DNA of 64,000 nucleotides from Bradyrhizobium iriomotense (GTDB taxonomy: Bacteria; Pseudomonadota; Alphaproteobacteria; Rhizobiales; Xanthobacteraceae): contig NZ_JAFCLP010000003.1 of NCBI RefSeq assembly GCF_018129405.1, positions 273,501 through 337,500 of the forward strand. Reading direction: 5' to 3'. Below the pieces are notes generated by a model. The model saw only the letters and a list, made by a program, of their open reading frames with translations, was not told the DNA's origin and did no database searches. Made by a program: the position numbers and the translations under genes. Within the stretch, counting starts at the first letter, position 1. Each line of letters opens with the position of its first letter. Below are positions 9,184 to 19,340 of this stretch, piece by piece.

Positions 9184-9483
9184 TTACCGTGTCTCGACCT
9201 TCTCGGGCGTGATGTATTCGATCTTCGGCGGCGCCGTGAAGCATTTGACGGCGACCCGGCCGAACGTCTTCATGTGCTCGGCGGCGCGATGCGGTCCCAG
9301 CGCCTCCATGTTCTCCCACTGCTCGACGAACACCATCTTGGCGGGATCGGTGACGCTTTCGTGCAAATCATAGGCGATGTTGCCGGGCTCCTTCCGCGTC
9401 TCCTTGATGCAGGCGATGGCGGCTGCAATGAATTCGGCGCGCGTCTCGGGCTTGATGGTCAGGGTGGCGACGACGTAGATCAC
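9184..9483 (-). CDS. small antibiotic-biosynthesis monooxygenase (ABM) fold protein, putative quinol monooxygenase
   Basis: A 99-residue single-domain protein with the dimeric ferredoxin-like ABM pattern. It has a first strand [12 protein letters not shown], a helix, then the typical [21 protein letters not shown] and [18 protein letters not shown] segments. Relatives include YgiN-type quinol monooxygenases and heme-degrading enzymes; substrates of most are unknown. It lies between ureC (142-nt gap) and ureE (13-nt gap) on the same strand, so it is probably co-transcribed with urease. No link with urea metabolism is established by sequence. A terminator or internal promoter in the 142-nt gap cannot be excluded. 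Confidence 0.85.
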   Translation of the reverse strand: MIYVVATLTIKPETRAEFIAAAIACIKETRKEPGNIAYDLHESVTDPAKMVFVEQWENMEALGPHRAAEHMKTFGRVAVKCFTAPPKIEYITPEKVETR

Positions 9484-9625
9484 GAGAAATCCTCCCGGCT
9501 TTTCTTCTAAAGGTTACGATACCGGGCGGGACATTAGACCAGGCGGGACCGAACGCAACACCGGAAAAGCCGTCCCCGGACGCGCACTCAAGCCATATTC
9601 CGGGGACATGCGTCGAGGCGCTATT

Positions 9626-11341
<1,716 letters not shown>

Positions 11342-11375
11342 CACAAGCCCCGTTTGCGATTGAACTGTTGGCTGC

Positions 11376-11915
11376 TCACAGCAAGGCCCTCGCTGTTTTC
11401 ACGGCATCATCGAATTTCGTATCGAGCCACGCATTGCCGCCGCGGCAACCCGCCACGACCTGCGTGGCCCAGTCGCTGTAGTCGGCGAGGTCGTCGCGCT
11501 CTTCAGTGGTCGGATCGGTATGAATGCGCGTGCCAATATTGCTGATCTTGTCGGCGATCTTGATCAGCTTGGCGCCGGGGGACTTGTGCGGCGCGTCCTC
11601 GATCTGCTTCTGCCGCCGCTTTGCCTTCGGCAAGCTCATGTCGTCGGTGCACTCGGCAACGAGCGAGGCGATACGCTCGGAAAATCTCTGCGCGAGCTCC
11701 TCGCGTGTGGTGTCGGTGTCCTCGATTGTGTCGTGCAGCCAGCCGGCTGCGACCAGCTCGGCATCGGCGCCATCGGTCGCGGTCGCAAGCAGGTTCGCGA
11801 CCTCGGCGAGGTGATTGATATAGGGCTCATTGCCGCGCCCCTTGCGCGCCATGCCGTTGTGGCGGTGCGCGGCGAGGTCTGCGGCTTCCGAGACGAGGCG
11901 GATTGGCGGGAGCAT
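11376..11915 (-). CDS. HD-domain hydrolase resembling MESH1/SpoT (p)ppGpp hydrolases
   Basis: A 179-residue single-domain protein with a full set of HD-hydrolase residues of the SpoT/MESH1 type. These are the RKG motif at 24-26, PYINH with His35, LHDTIEDT with His61-Asp62 and the Glu65-Asp66 pair, and IKIADKISN with Asp122 and Asn126. In my memory of metazoan MESH1 (also 179 residues) the metal ligands and ED pair carry the same numbers. There is no synthetase, TGS or ACT domain, so it would be a small alarmone hydrolase removing the 3' pyrophosphate of (p)ppGpp, or possibly a phosphatase of NADPH. It sits between ureB (57 nt) and ureC (34 nt) on the same strand. Substrate is inference. Confidence 0.85.
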   Translation of the reverse strand: MLPPIRLVSEAADLAAHRHNGMARKGRGNEPYINHLAEVANLLATATDGADAELVAAGWLHDTIEDTDTTREELAQRFSERIASLVAECTDDMSLPKAKRRQKQIEDAPHKSPGAKLIKIADKISNIGTRIHTDPTTEERDDLADYSDWATQVVAGCRGGNAWLDTKFDDAVKTARALL

Positions 11916-11972
11916 GGGAAATACCTCCGTTTCCGCCTCAACCGTGCCGCGCCATGCTCGTTCCTGTGGAGC

Positions 11973-12278
11973 TCACAGCTTCCCCATGACATCGCCGCGG
12001 AAGCCGTAGATCGTCTTCTTGCCGGCCAGCGCGACGAGCTGGACGTCGCGGGTCTGGCCGGGCTCGAAGCGGACGGCGGTGCCGGCGGCGATGTCGAGGC
12101 GCATGCCGCGGGCCTTCTTGCGGTCGAACTTCAGCGCAGGGTTGGTCTCGAAGAAATGATAGTGCGAGCCGACCTGGATCGGGCGGTCACCGGTGTTGGC
12201 CACCGTCAGCGTCACGGTCTTGCGGCCGGCATTGAGCTCGATCTCGCTGTCCTGGATGAAGAGTTCGCCGGGGATCAT
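11973..12278 (-). CDS. ureB: urease beta subunit UreB
   Basis: A 101-residue structural subunit of the (UreABC)3 urease. It contains the conserved [20 protein letters not shown] and [17 protein letters not shown] segments. The length is canonical for a separate beta subunit. A very good ribosome site, GAGGAGGATAG, precedes the ATG at 12278. The upstream 110-nt gap to ureA is mostly occupied by a palindromic repeat. Confidence 0.97.
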   Translation of the reverse strand: MIPGELFIQDSEIELNAGRKTVTLTVANTGDRPIQVGSHYHFFETNPALKFDRKKARGMRLDIAAGTAVRFEPGQTRDVQLVALAGKKTIYGFRGDVMGKL

Positions 12279-12289
12279 TCTATCCTCCT

Positions 12290-12382
12290 CGTCATTCTGG
12301 GGCTCGCGCAGCGAGAACCCGGAATCTCGAAACCAAAACCTCTGGATTCCGGGTTCGCCCTGCGGGCGCCCCGGAATGACGC
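12290..12382. repeat. palindromic repeat between ureA and ureB (CGTCATTC...GGAATGACG family)
   Basis: Inverted arms start with CGTCATTCTGGGGC at about 12290 and end with GCCCCGGAATGACG at about 12382. An inner pair, AACCCGGAATC and GATTCCGGGTT, brackets a short AT-rich loop. It fills nearly all of the ureA-ureB gap but spares the ribosome site of ureB. A related half-element lies at about 40650-40690. Intergenic palindromes of this type are common in Bradyrhizobium. Confidence 0.85.
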
Positions 12383-12388
12383 GTGTGT

Positions 12389-12691
12389 TTACCTGATCGG
12401 CTGGTGCACGGTGACGAGCTTGGTGCCGTCCGGAAAGGTCGCCTCGACCTGGATGTCGTGGATCATCTCGGGAATTCCCGGCATCACCTGGTCGCGGGTC
12501 AAAACCTGCGCTCCGGATTGCATCAGCTCGGCGACGGTGCGGCCGTCGCGGGCGCCCTCGAGAATGAAATCGGAGATGATCGCGATCGCCTCGGGATGAT
12601 TGAGCTTGACGCCGCGGTCCAACCTGCGGCGCGCCACGATCGCCGCCATCGAGATCAGAAGCTTGTCCTTTTCGCGGGGAGACAGATTCAT
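12389..12691 (-). CDS. ureA: urease gamma subunit UreA
   Basis: A 100-residue subunit of urease. It starts [13 protein letters not shown] and carries the conserved [14 protein letters not shown] and [12 protein letters not shown] stretches. It ends in the family's TVHQPI motif. The size is canonical. It follows ureD by 37 nt and precedes ureB. It packs with UreB and UreC in the cytoplasmic enzyme. Confidence 0.97.
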   Translation of the reverse strand: MNLSPREKDKLLISMAAIVARRRLDRGVKLNHPEAIAIISDFILEGARDGRTVAELMQSGAQVLTRDQVMPGIPEMIHDIQVEATFPDGTKLVTVHQPIR

Positions 12692-12728
12692 GCGAAATCT
12701 CTTCCGTTCAACACGTCAATTCAGCCAG

Positions 12729-13559
12729 TCAGTTCAGCCAGAGCCGCGGCAACGCCGCGCCGGTGCGCGCCAGCACGGCCATCATGTCGGCGCGCAGGCG
12801 GGCCGCATCTTGGGCACAGAACCGCGCCATTGCAAAGCCATTCCATGCCGAGATTCCGACCTCGCCGGAGAAAGACTCCGACGCTTCCCGGATGCGCTCG
12901 ACCAATGCCTCGTCACCGGGCACGATCAGGGCCGTGCCGATCGCCGCGCCACCCTTGGCCACGGCCGATCGCGCGAGCTTGGCACCGATGTTGCCGTCGA
13001 GCCTGACCGTCTCGGCGAACACCACTCTGCCGCCGCGGCGCATTCGCCAGCGGTCGACGAACTCGCCCTGCTCCATCCGCTCGCCCATGGCGGTACGGCC
13101 GAACACGACGATCTCGCAAAGCAGGAGCGAGGCGGCCTCGTCGAGCTCGATATCGAAGCGACGCTGCACGCGGGCACGGTCGAACAGGATGGTCTCCTGC
13201 GGAAGCCAGGACAAATGCGCCCCCGCGCCGGCCTTCAGCGAGATATTGAGCTGCGCCGCCGGGCCCGGCGCGCGGTAGACCTTTTCCGCCGCCGCCGTGG
13301 TCAGCGTCAGCCGCGCGCGATCCGCCGCCGATATCTCGATATCGAAGCGATCGCCGCCGGCAACGCCGCCGGCGGTGTTGACAAATACGCCGGACAGGCC
13401 CTGATCTTCCGGCGAGGGAAAGCGAACGCGGAGCGAGCCGGATTCATGCAAGGCGCCGCGCCGCGTCACGCCATCGTGCGCATGCACGTCGAACCGCACC
13501 GCGCCACGGGCGCGGTTGGCTTCGAATATCGTGGACGTGTCTGACAGTTCGCTGCGCAT
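12729..13559 (-). CDS. ureD: urease accessory protein UreD (UreH)
   Basis: A 276-residue accessory protein that binds apo-urease and forms the platform for UreF and UreG during nickel insertion. Family marks include VNTAGGVAGGDRF near residue 62, the LTTAAAEKVYR stretch, and LPQETILFDRARV near residue 120. It is placed 36 nt after urtE and 37 nt before ureA, which ties the transport and enzyme genes into one likely transcript. Confidence 0.95.
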   Translation of the reverse strand: MRSELSDTSTIFEANRARGAVRFDVHAHDGVTRRGALHESGSLRVRFPSPEDQGLSGVFVNTAGGVAGGDRFDIEISAADRARLTLTTAAAEKVYRAPGPAAQLNISLKAGAGAHLSWLPQETILFDRARVQRRFDIELDEAASLLLCEIVVFGRTAMGERMEQGEFVDRWRMRRGGRVVFAETVRLDGNIGAKLARSAVAKGGAAIGTALIVPGDEALVERIREASESFSGEVGISAWNGFAMARFCAQDAARLRADMMAVLARTGAALPRLWLN

Positions 13560-13595
13560 CCGTCTCCCCAGCCGGTCGCGGCAGGATTTTGCGGC

Positions 13596-14291
13596 TTACA
13601 GCGCCATCTGGCGGCTGATCTCGCTCGCGTCGAGGTTGGAGCGGTCGCAGGTGAATTTCACCGCGCCGCGATCCATCACCGCGAAACTGTCGCCGAGTTC
13701 GCAGGCAAAGTCGAGATATTGTTCGACCAGCACGATAGCGATGTTGCCGAGGTTGCGCAGATAGGAGATGGCGCGGCCGATGTCCTTGATGATCGAGGGC
13801 TGGATGCCTTCGGTCGGCTCGTCGAGCAGAAGCAGCTTCGGCCGCATCACCAGCGCGCGGCCGATCGCGAGCTGCTGCTGCTGGCCGCCGGAAAGGTCGC
13901 CGCCGCGCCGGCCAAGCATGGATTGCAGCACCGGAAACAGCGAGAAGACGTCGTCCGGAATGTGCTTATCCTCGCGCTTGAGCGGACCGAAGCCGGTCTT
14001 GAGATTCTCCTCGACCGTCAGCAGCGGAAAGATCTCGCGGCCCTGCGGCACGAAGCCGATGCCCTTGCGCGCCCGCTCATACGGCTTGAGGCCGGTGATG
14101 TCGTTGCCGTCGAACACGATCGCGCCCGAGGAGATCGGATATTGCCCGACCATGGCGCGGAGCAGCGAGGTCTTGCCGACGCCGTTGCGCCCGAGCACGC
14201 AGGTCACCTTGCCCGGCTCGGCCGAGATCGAGACGCCGCGCAGTGCCTGGGCAGCACCGTAGAACAGGTTGATGTCCTTGACCTCAAGCAT
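13596..14291 (-). CDS. urtE: urea ABC transporter ATP-binding protein UrtE
   Basis: A 231-residue ATPase of the branched-chain-amino-acid type (LivF-like). It has Walker A GRNGVGKT near residue 35, signature LSGGQQQQLAIGRAL, Walker B LLLLDEP and the following TEGIQPSII. The first residues, MLEVKDINLFYG, are typical of UrtE. It couples ATP hydrolysis to urea import through UrtB/UrtC with UrtD. It begins three bases after urtD ends, so translation is probably coupled. Confidence 0.96.
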   Translation of the reverse strand: MLEVKDINLFYGAAQALRGVSISAEPGKVTCVLGRNGVGKTSLLRAMVGQYPISSGAIVFDGNDITGLKPYERARKGIGFVPQGREIFPLLTVEENLKTGFGPLKREDKHIPDDVFSLFPVLQSMLGRRGGDLSGGQQQQLAIGRALVMRPKLLLLDEPTEGIQPSIIKDIGRAISYLRNLGNIAIVLVEQYLDFACELGDSFAVMDRGAVKFTCDRSNLDASEISRQMAL

Positions 14292-14294
14292 CGC

Positions 14295-15056
14295 TCAGCG
14301 TCCCAGATAGACTTCGATGACCCGCTCGTTGGACGAGACCTGGTCGATGGTACCTTCCGCGAGCACCGTGCCTTCGTGCAGACAGGTGACCTTGACGCCG
14401 AGCTCGCGCACGAACGTCATGTCGTGCTCGACCACCATGACGGTGTGGGTCTTGTTGATCTCTTTCAAGAGCTCGGCGGTCAGATGCGTCTCGACGTCGG
14501 TCATGCCGGCAACGGGCTCGTCGACCAGCAGCAGCTTCGGGTCCTGCGCCAGCAGCATGCCGATCTCGAGCCATTGCTTCTGGCCGTGGCTGAGGCTGCC
14601 GGCGAGGCGGTTGCGGGCCTCGGTGAGGCGGATCGTCTCCAGCACCTTGTCGATGCGCTCGGACTCCGCCCTGCTGCCGCGCCAGAACAGCGTGCCCTTG
14701 ACGCTGTGATCGACATTCAGCGCCAGCAGCAGATTGTCCTGCACGGTCTGGCTCTCGAACACGGTCGGCTTCTGGAATTTGCGGCCGATGCCGAGCTCGG
14801 CGATGCGGGTCTCGTCGAGGCGCGTGAGATCCGTGACGCCGTCGAACAGCACGGTGCCCTCGTCCGGCTTGGTCTTGCCGGTGATGATGTCCATCATCGT
14901 GGTCTTGCCGGCGCCGTTCGGGCCGATGATGGCGCGCATCTCGCCGGGGGCGAGCGTCAGCGACAAATTGTTGATGGCGTGGAAGCCGTCGAAGGAGACG
15001 TGCACACCGTCCAGGTAAAGCATTGCGGAGGTCGCGCGGGTGTCCATGACGTTCAT
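14295..15056 (-). CDS. urtD: urea ABC transporter ATP-binding protein UrtD
   Basis: A 253-residue LivG-like ATPase. Walker A is GPNGAGKTT, the signature region is LSHGQKQWLEIGMLL, and Walker B is LLLVDEP with AGMTDVET after it. GIGRKFQKPTVFE is a characteristic UrtD stretch. The ATG at 15056 lies five bases after the urtC stop and is preferred to a longer in-frame extension that would overlap urtC by about 90 nt. It pairs with UrtE on the cytoplasmic face. Confidence 0.95.
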   Translation of the reverse strand: MNVMDTRATSAMLYLDGVHVSFDGFHAINNLSLTLAPGEMRAIIGPNGAGKTTMMDIITGKTKPDEGTVLFDGVTDLTRLDETRIAELGIGRKFQKPTVFESQTVQDNLLLALNVDHSVKGTLFWRGSRAESERIDKVLETIRLTEARNRLAGSLSHGQKQWLEIGMLLAQDPKLLLVDEPVAGMTDVETHLTAELLKEINKTHTVMVVEHDMTFVRELGVKVTCLHEGTVLAEGTIDQVSSNERVIEVYLGR

Positions 15057-15061
15057 TGCGC

Positions 15062-16231
15062 CTACTCCGCCATCTTGGGTTCGGTGACGCCATCTTCGGC
15101 CGCGGCGCTCGCAGCGGACGCTGCGGTGCTTTTTTCCTTCGACTGATCCCACCAGGCGTTGAAGGTACCGACGATGCCCTTGGGCAGCAGCAGCGTCACC
15201 AGGATGAACAGCGCGCCCAGCATGAACAGCCAGTACGGCGCCAGCACGCCCGAGGTGAAGAACGTCTTGGCGTAGTTGACGACGACGGCGCCGAGCGCGG
15301 CGCCGACCAGCGTGCCGCGGCCACCGACCGCGACCCAGATCACCGCCTCAATCGAATTGCCCGGTGCGAATTCTGAGGGGTTGATGATGCCGACCTGCGG
15401 CACGTAGAGCGCACCGGCGACGCCGGCCATGCAGGCCGACACCGTGAACACGAACAGCTTGTAGGATTCGACGCGGTAGCCGAGGAAGCGCGTGCGCGAT
15501 TCCGCGTCACGCACGGCGATCAGCACCTTGCCGAGCTTGGAGGAGACGATGGCGCGGCAGATCAGGAAACCGATGATCAGCGCCAGGCAGCTCAGCGCGA
15601 ACAACGCGGCACGCGTCCCCTCCGCCTGCACGTTGAAGCCAAGAATGTCCTTGAAGTCGGTCAGGCCGTTGTTGCCGCCGAAGCCGAAATCGTTGCGGAA
15701 GAAGGCGAGCAGCAACGCGTAGGTCATCGCCTGCGTGATGATCGACAGATAGACGCCGGTAACGCGGGAGCGGAAGGCGAGCCAGCCGAAGCAGAAGGCG
15801 AGCAGGCCCGGCACGACCAGCACCATCAGCGCTGCGAACCAGAACATGTCGAAGCCGTACCAGTACCAGGGCAGCTTCTGCCAGTTCAGGAACACCATGA
15901 AGTCGGGCAGGATCGGATTGCCATAGACGCCGCGGGTGCCGATCTGCCGCATCAGGTACATGCCCATGGCGTAGCCGCCGAGCGCGAAGAAGGCGCCGTG
16001 ACCGAGCGAGAGGATGCCGCAATAACCCCAGATCAGGTCGATGGCGAGCGCCAGGATCGCGTAGCAGACATATTTGCCCCAGAGCGCGACGAGATAGGTC
16101 GGCACTTGCAGGAACGAGCCGGCGGGCAGCAGCAGGTTGGACAGCGGGATCAGCACGCCCAGCGCGGCGACAACCAGCAGGAAGATCGTCGCGCCGCGGT
16201 CCAGCGATCGCGTCAGCATGTGAGGGGTCAT
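15062..16231 (-). CDS. urtC: urea ABC transporter permease UrtC
   Basis: A 389-residue inner-membrane permease of the LivM type. About ten membrane helices are visible, and the conserved LIWGYCGILSLGHGAFFALGG lies near residue 70. SRVTGVYLSIITQAMTYALL and VAVGGRGTLVGAALGA follow, and the C-terminus is charged. The ATG at 16231 overlaps the urtB stop as ATGA, a sign of translational coupling; an upstream extension inside urtB is rejected. With UrtB it forms the translocation pore. Confidence 0.95.
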   Translation of the reverse strand: MTPHMLTRSLDRGATIFLLVVAALGVLIPLSNLLLPAGSFLQVPTYLVALWGKYVCYAILALAIDLIWGYCGILSLGHGAFFALGGYAMGMYLMRQIGTRGVYGNPILPDFMVFLNWQKLPWYWYGFDMFWFAALMVLVVPGLLAFCFGWLAFRSRVTGVYLSIITQAMTYALLLAFFRNDFGFGGNNGLTDFKDILGFNVQAEGTRAALFALSCLALIIGFLICRAIVSSKLGKVLIAVRDAESRTRFLGYRVESYKLFVFTVSACMAGVAGALYVPQVGIINPSEFAPGNSIEAVIWVAVGGRGTLVGAALGAVVVNYAKTFFTSGVLAPYWLFMLGALFILVTLLLPKGIVGTFNAWWDQSKEKSTAASAASAAAEDGVTEPKMAE

Positions 16232-17835
16232 GCTTCCACCGCACGGCCCTTGAGCGCGAACAGACCGCGCGGCCGCTTTTGAATGAACAGGATGATGAGA
16301 ACGAGGATCGCGATCTTGCCGAGCACCGCGCCGGCGACCGGCTCCAGGAACTTGTTGGCAATGCCGAGCGTGAAGGCGCCCACGAGGGTCCCCCATAGAT
16401 TACCCACACCGCCGAACACAACCACCATGAAACTGTCGATAATGTAGCTCTGGCCGAGATTGGGGCTGACATTGTCGATCTGCGACAGTGCGACGCCGGC
16501 AATGCCGGCGATACCCGAGCCGAGGCCGAAGGTCAGCGCGTCAACGCGCGAGGTGGCGATGCCCATCGAGGCCGCCATACGACGGTTCTGGGTCACCGCG
16601 CGCATCTCCAGGCCGAGCGCGGTGTAGCGCAGCATCGCAAGCAGGATCGCGAACACGGCCAGTGTGAAGCAGAGGATCCAGAGCCGGTTATAGGTGATGG
16701 TGATCTGGCCGAGCTCGAACGCGCCGCTCATCCAGGAGGGGTTGCCGACCTCGCGGTTGGTCGGGCCGAACATGGTGCGCACCGCCTGCTGCAGCACCAG
16801 CGACAGGCCCCAGGTCGCGAGCAGCGTCTCCAGCGGACGGCCATATAGGAAGCGGATGATGCTGCGCTCGATCAACACGCCGATGGCGCCGGCGACGAGG
16901 AAGGCGAGCGGCACGGCGATCAAGAGCGAATAGTCGAACAGGCCAGGGTAGCGGGTGCGGATCACCTCCTGCACCACGAAGGTGGTGTAGGCCCCGATCA
17001 TCACCATCTCGCCATGGGCCATGTTGATGACGCCCATCACGCCGAAGGTGATGGCAAGCCCGATCGCGGCGAGCAGCAGCACCGAGCCGAGCGAGAGGCC
17101 GTACCAGGCGTTCTGCACCGTGGACCAGACCGCGAGCGAAGACTGGATCGAGCTTATTGCACTGGCTGCAGCCTTGGTCACCGAGGCCGGCTGGTCGCCC
17201 ATGCCGGTGAGCAGCGCCATCGCCTCCTGGTCACCGCGCGCCTTGAGTGTGGCGACGGCCTCGAGCTTCTCGACCTCCGTGGCGTCGGACTTGAACAGCA
17301 GGATCGCCGCACGGGCTTCACCGAGCGCCGTCTTGACTGACTTGTTGCTTTCCTTGGCGAGCGCCGCATCGACCGCCTCGAGCGCGGTTTCTTCGTGCGA
17401 CTTGAAGACGGATTGCGCGGCCTGCAGGCGCGTTCCGACATCCGGCGACTGCAGCGTCAGGCTGCCGAGCGCAGCATCGACGCTGCGGCGCAGGCGGTTG
17501 TTGAGGCGAACTGCGCTCGCACTGTCGGGAACGCTGGCGACGGCCTCGCCGGTCGCGGCATCGATCGACTTGCCGTCGGTGCCGGTGACGTAAACCTTCT
17601 TGCTGTCAGGATCGGCCATCAACCGGCCGTCCTGGAGCGCGCTGATGATGGGGAAAGCCAGCTTGTTGCCGCTGCTGGCGATCACGCCGACCGCTTCTTC
17701 GGTGTCGGAAAAATCGTCGTTGGCAAATTTGGCGACCGCATCCTCGAACGGACCCGCAAAGGCCGGCAGTGCAAACGCGATCAGAAGCAACGAGAGCAGC
17801 AGCGAACAGAGACGGGCGGGCAAATTGGCTGGCAC
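16228..17835 (-). CDS. urtB: urea ABC transporter permease UrtB with periplasmic N-terminal domain
   Basis: A 535-residue LivH-type permease. It starts with a signal-like hydrophobic segment ending PAFAGPFED. A soluble, helix-rich region of about 210 residues follows, then the membrane domain with INMAHGEMVMIGAYTTFVVQ, LLATWGLSLVLQQAVRT and VVVFGGVGNLWGTLVGA. The long N-terminal region is usual for UrtB of proteobacteria and is absent from amino-acid permeases. I chose the GTG at 17835, which has a GGGG tract nearby and gives a clean signal peptide; a longer in-frame start exists at 17901. It lies 84 nt after urtA. Confidence 0.92.
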   Translation of the reverse strand: MPANLPARLCSLLLSLLLIAFALPAFAGPFEDAVAKFANDDFSDTEEAVGVIASSGNKLAFPIISALQDGRLMADPDSKKVYVTGTDGKSIDAATGEAVASVPDSASAVRLNNRLRRSVDAALGSLTLQSPDVGTRLQAAQSVFKSHEETALEAVDAALAKESNKSVKTALGEARAAILLFKSDATEVEKLEAVATLKARGDQEAMALLTGMGDQPASVTKAAASAISSIQSSLAVWSTVQNAWYGLSLGSVLLLAAIGLAITFGVMGVINMAHGEMVMIGAYTTFVVQEVIRTRYPGLFDYSLLIAVPLAFLVAGAIGVLIERSIIRFLYGRPLETLLATWGLSLVLQQAVRTMFGPTNREVGNPSWMSGAFELGQITITYNRLWILCFTLAVFAILLAMLRYTALGLEMRAVTQNRRMAASMGIATSRVDALTFGLGSGIAGIAGVALSQIDNVSPNLGQSYIIDSFMVVVFGGVGNLWGTLVGAFTLGIANKFLEPVAGAVLGKIAILVLIILFIQKRPRGLFALKGRAVEA

Positions 17836-17919
17836 TGTGAATGACCCCGGCAGAAATGGGTGGAGAAGGCGGCGGGATCGCCGCCTTCCCCGATCGTGCA
17901 ATGGAGCGTCAGACCCGGA

Positions 17920-19248
17920 TCAGGAGCCCGAGCCGAGGCACTTGTTGGTCTTGGTGTTGAAGTTGCCGCACTTCTTGCCGACCCAGTCACCGATCAGGTC
18001 CTTGGAGCCGTCGAGTTCCTTCGACCAGGCATCGCCCGCGACGAGGCCCGGGGTCTTCCAGACCACGTCAAACTGGCCGTTGCCCTTGATCTCGCCGATG
18101 AACACCGGCTTGGTGATGTGGTGGTTCGGCAGCATCTTCGACACACCGCCGGTCAGGTTCGGCGCCTCGATGCCGGGAAGCGCATCGATCACCTTGTCCG
18201 GATCGGTCGACTTCACCTTCTCGACCGCCTTCACCCACATGGCGAAGCCGATCACGTGCGCTTCCATCGGATCGTTGGTCACGCGCTTCGGATTCTTGGT
18301 GTAGGCCTGCCAGTCCTTGATGAACTTCTCGTTCGACCCGTCCTTGGTCTTGATCGACTGGAAGTAGTTCCAGGCGGCGAGATGGCCGACCAGCGGCTTG
18401 GTGTCGATGCCGGCGAGCTCTTCCTCACCCACCGAGAACGCGACCACCGGGATGTCCTTGGCCTTGATGCCCTGGTTGCCGAGCTCCTTGTAGAAGGGAA
18501 CGTTGGCGTCGCCGTTGATGGTCGAGACCACCGCGGTCTTCTTGCCGGCCGAGCCGAACTTCTTGATGTCGGCCACGATCGTCTGCCAGTCGGAGTGACC
18601 GAACGGCGTGTAGTTGATCATGATGTCTTCCTGGGCGACACCCTTGGACTTCAGATAGGCTTCCAGGATCTTGTTGGTGGTGCGCGGATAGACGTAGTCG
18701 GTGCCCGCGAGCACCCAGCGCTTCACCTTCTCTTCCTTCATCAGATAGTCGACGGCGGGGATCGCCTGCTGGTTCGGCGCCGCACCCGTGTAGAACACGT
18801 TGCGCTCGCTCTCCTCGCCCTCGTACTGCACGGGGTAGAACAGGATGTTGTTGAGCTCCTTGAACACCGGGAGCACCGACTTGCGCGACACCGAGGTCCA
18901 GCAGCCGAACACGACCGAGACCTTGTCCTTGGTGATCAGCTCGCGCGCCTTTTCGGCGAACAACGGCCAGTTCGAGGCGGGATCGACGACGACGGCCTCG
19001 AGCTTCTTGCCGAGCACGCCGCCCTTCTTGTTCTGCTCGTCGATCAGGAAGAGGATGGTGTCCTTCAGCGTGGTTTCGCTGATGGCCATGGTGCCGGAAA
19101 GGGAGTGAAGCACACCGACCTTGATGGTGTCGTCGGCGGCCTTGGCGCCGGTCAATGAGGCCAGACCGAGCATCAGTCCGGCGGTCGCGGCGAGCACGCC
19201 GCGGCGGCTAAATGACGCCGCTCTATCGCGAGTGGATTTGGTAAGCAT
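17920..19248 (-). CDS. urtA: urea ABC transporter substrate-binding protein UrtA
   Basis: A 442-residue periplasmic binding protein. It has a signal peptide with a twin-arginine-like SRRGVLAA core and an AKA cleavage site near residue 37. The mature part opens IKVGVLHSLSGTMAISETTL, the standard UrtA beginning, with FGCWTSVSRKSVLPVF further on. It binds urea and short amides with high affinity and delivers them to UrtBC. The ATG at 19248 follows GGGAGA; an in-frame start 54 nt upstream is less likely. It is the first gene of the 12-kb urt-ure run. Confidence 0.96.
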   Translation of the reverse strand: MLTKSTRDRAASFSRRGVLAATAGLMLGLASLTGAKAADDTIKVGVLHSLSGTMAISETTLKDTILFLIDEQNKKGGVLGKKLEAVVVDPASNWPLFAEKARELITKDKVSVVFGCWTSVSRKSVLPVFKELNNILFYPVQYEGEESERNVFYTGAAPNQQAIPAVDYLMKEEKVKRWVLAGTDYVYPRTTNKILEAYLKSKGVAQEDIMINYTPFGHSDWQTIVADIKKFGSAGKKTAVVSTINGDANVPFYKELGNQGIKAKDIPVVAFSVGEEELAGIDTKPLVGHLAAWNYFQSIKTKDGSNEKFIKDWQAYTKNPKRVTNDPMEAHVIGFAMWVKAVEKVKSTDPDKVIDALPGIEAPNLTGGVSKMLPNHHITKPVFIGEIKGNGQFDVVWKTPGLVAGDAWSKELDGSKDLIGDWVGKKCGNFNTKTNKCLGSGS

Positions 19249-19324
19249 TTGTGTATCATCTCCCTGACGCAGACGTGAAAAGACGCTGCGAAACGGCCCC
19301 ACGGCCGCCTGCGATTAACGGAAT

Positions 19325-19340
19325 CGCAAGAACCATGCCA
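19325..19340 (-). promoter_or_regulatory. sigma-54 (-24/-12) promoter of the urt-ure operon
   Basis: Read on the minus strand this is TGGCATGGTTCTTGCG, against the consensus TGGCACG-N4-TTGCW. The invariant GG and GC are exactly ten bases apart. Transcription would start near 19313-19316, giving a leader of about 65 nt to the urtA start at 19248. Sigma-54 with NtrC control of urea uptake is established in other bacteria. No convincing NtrC site was found upstream by eye. Confidence 0.75.
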
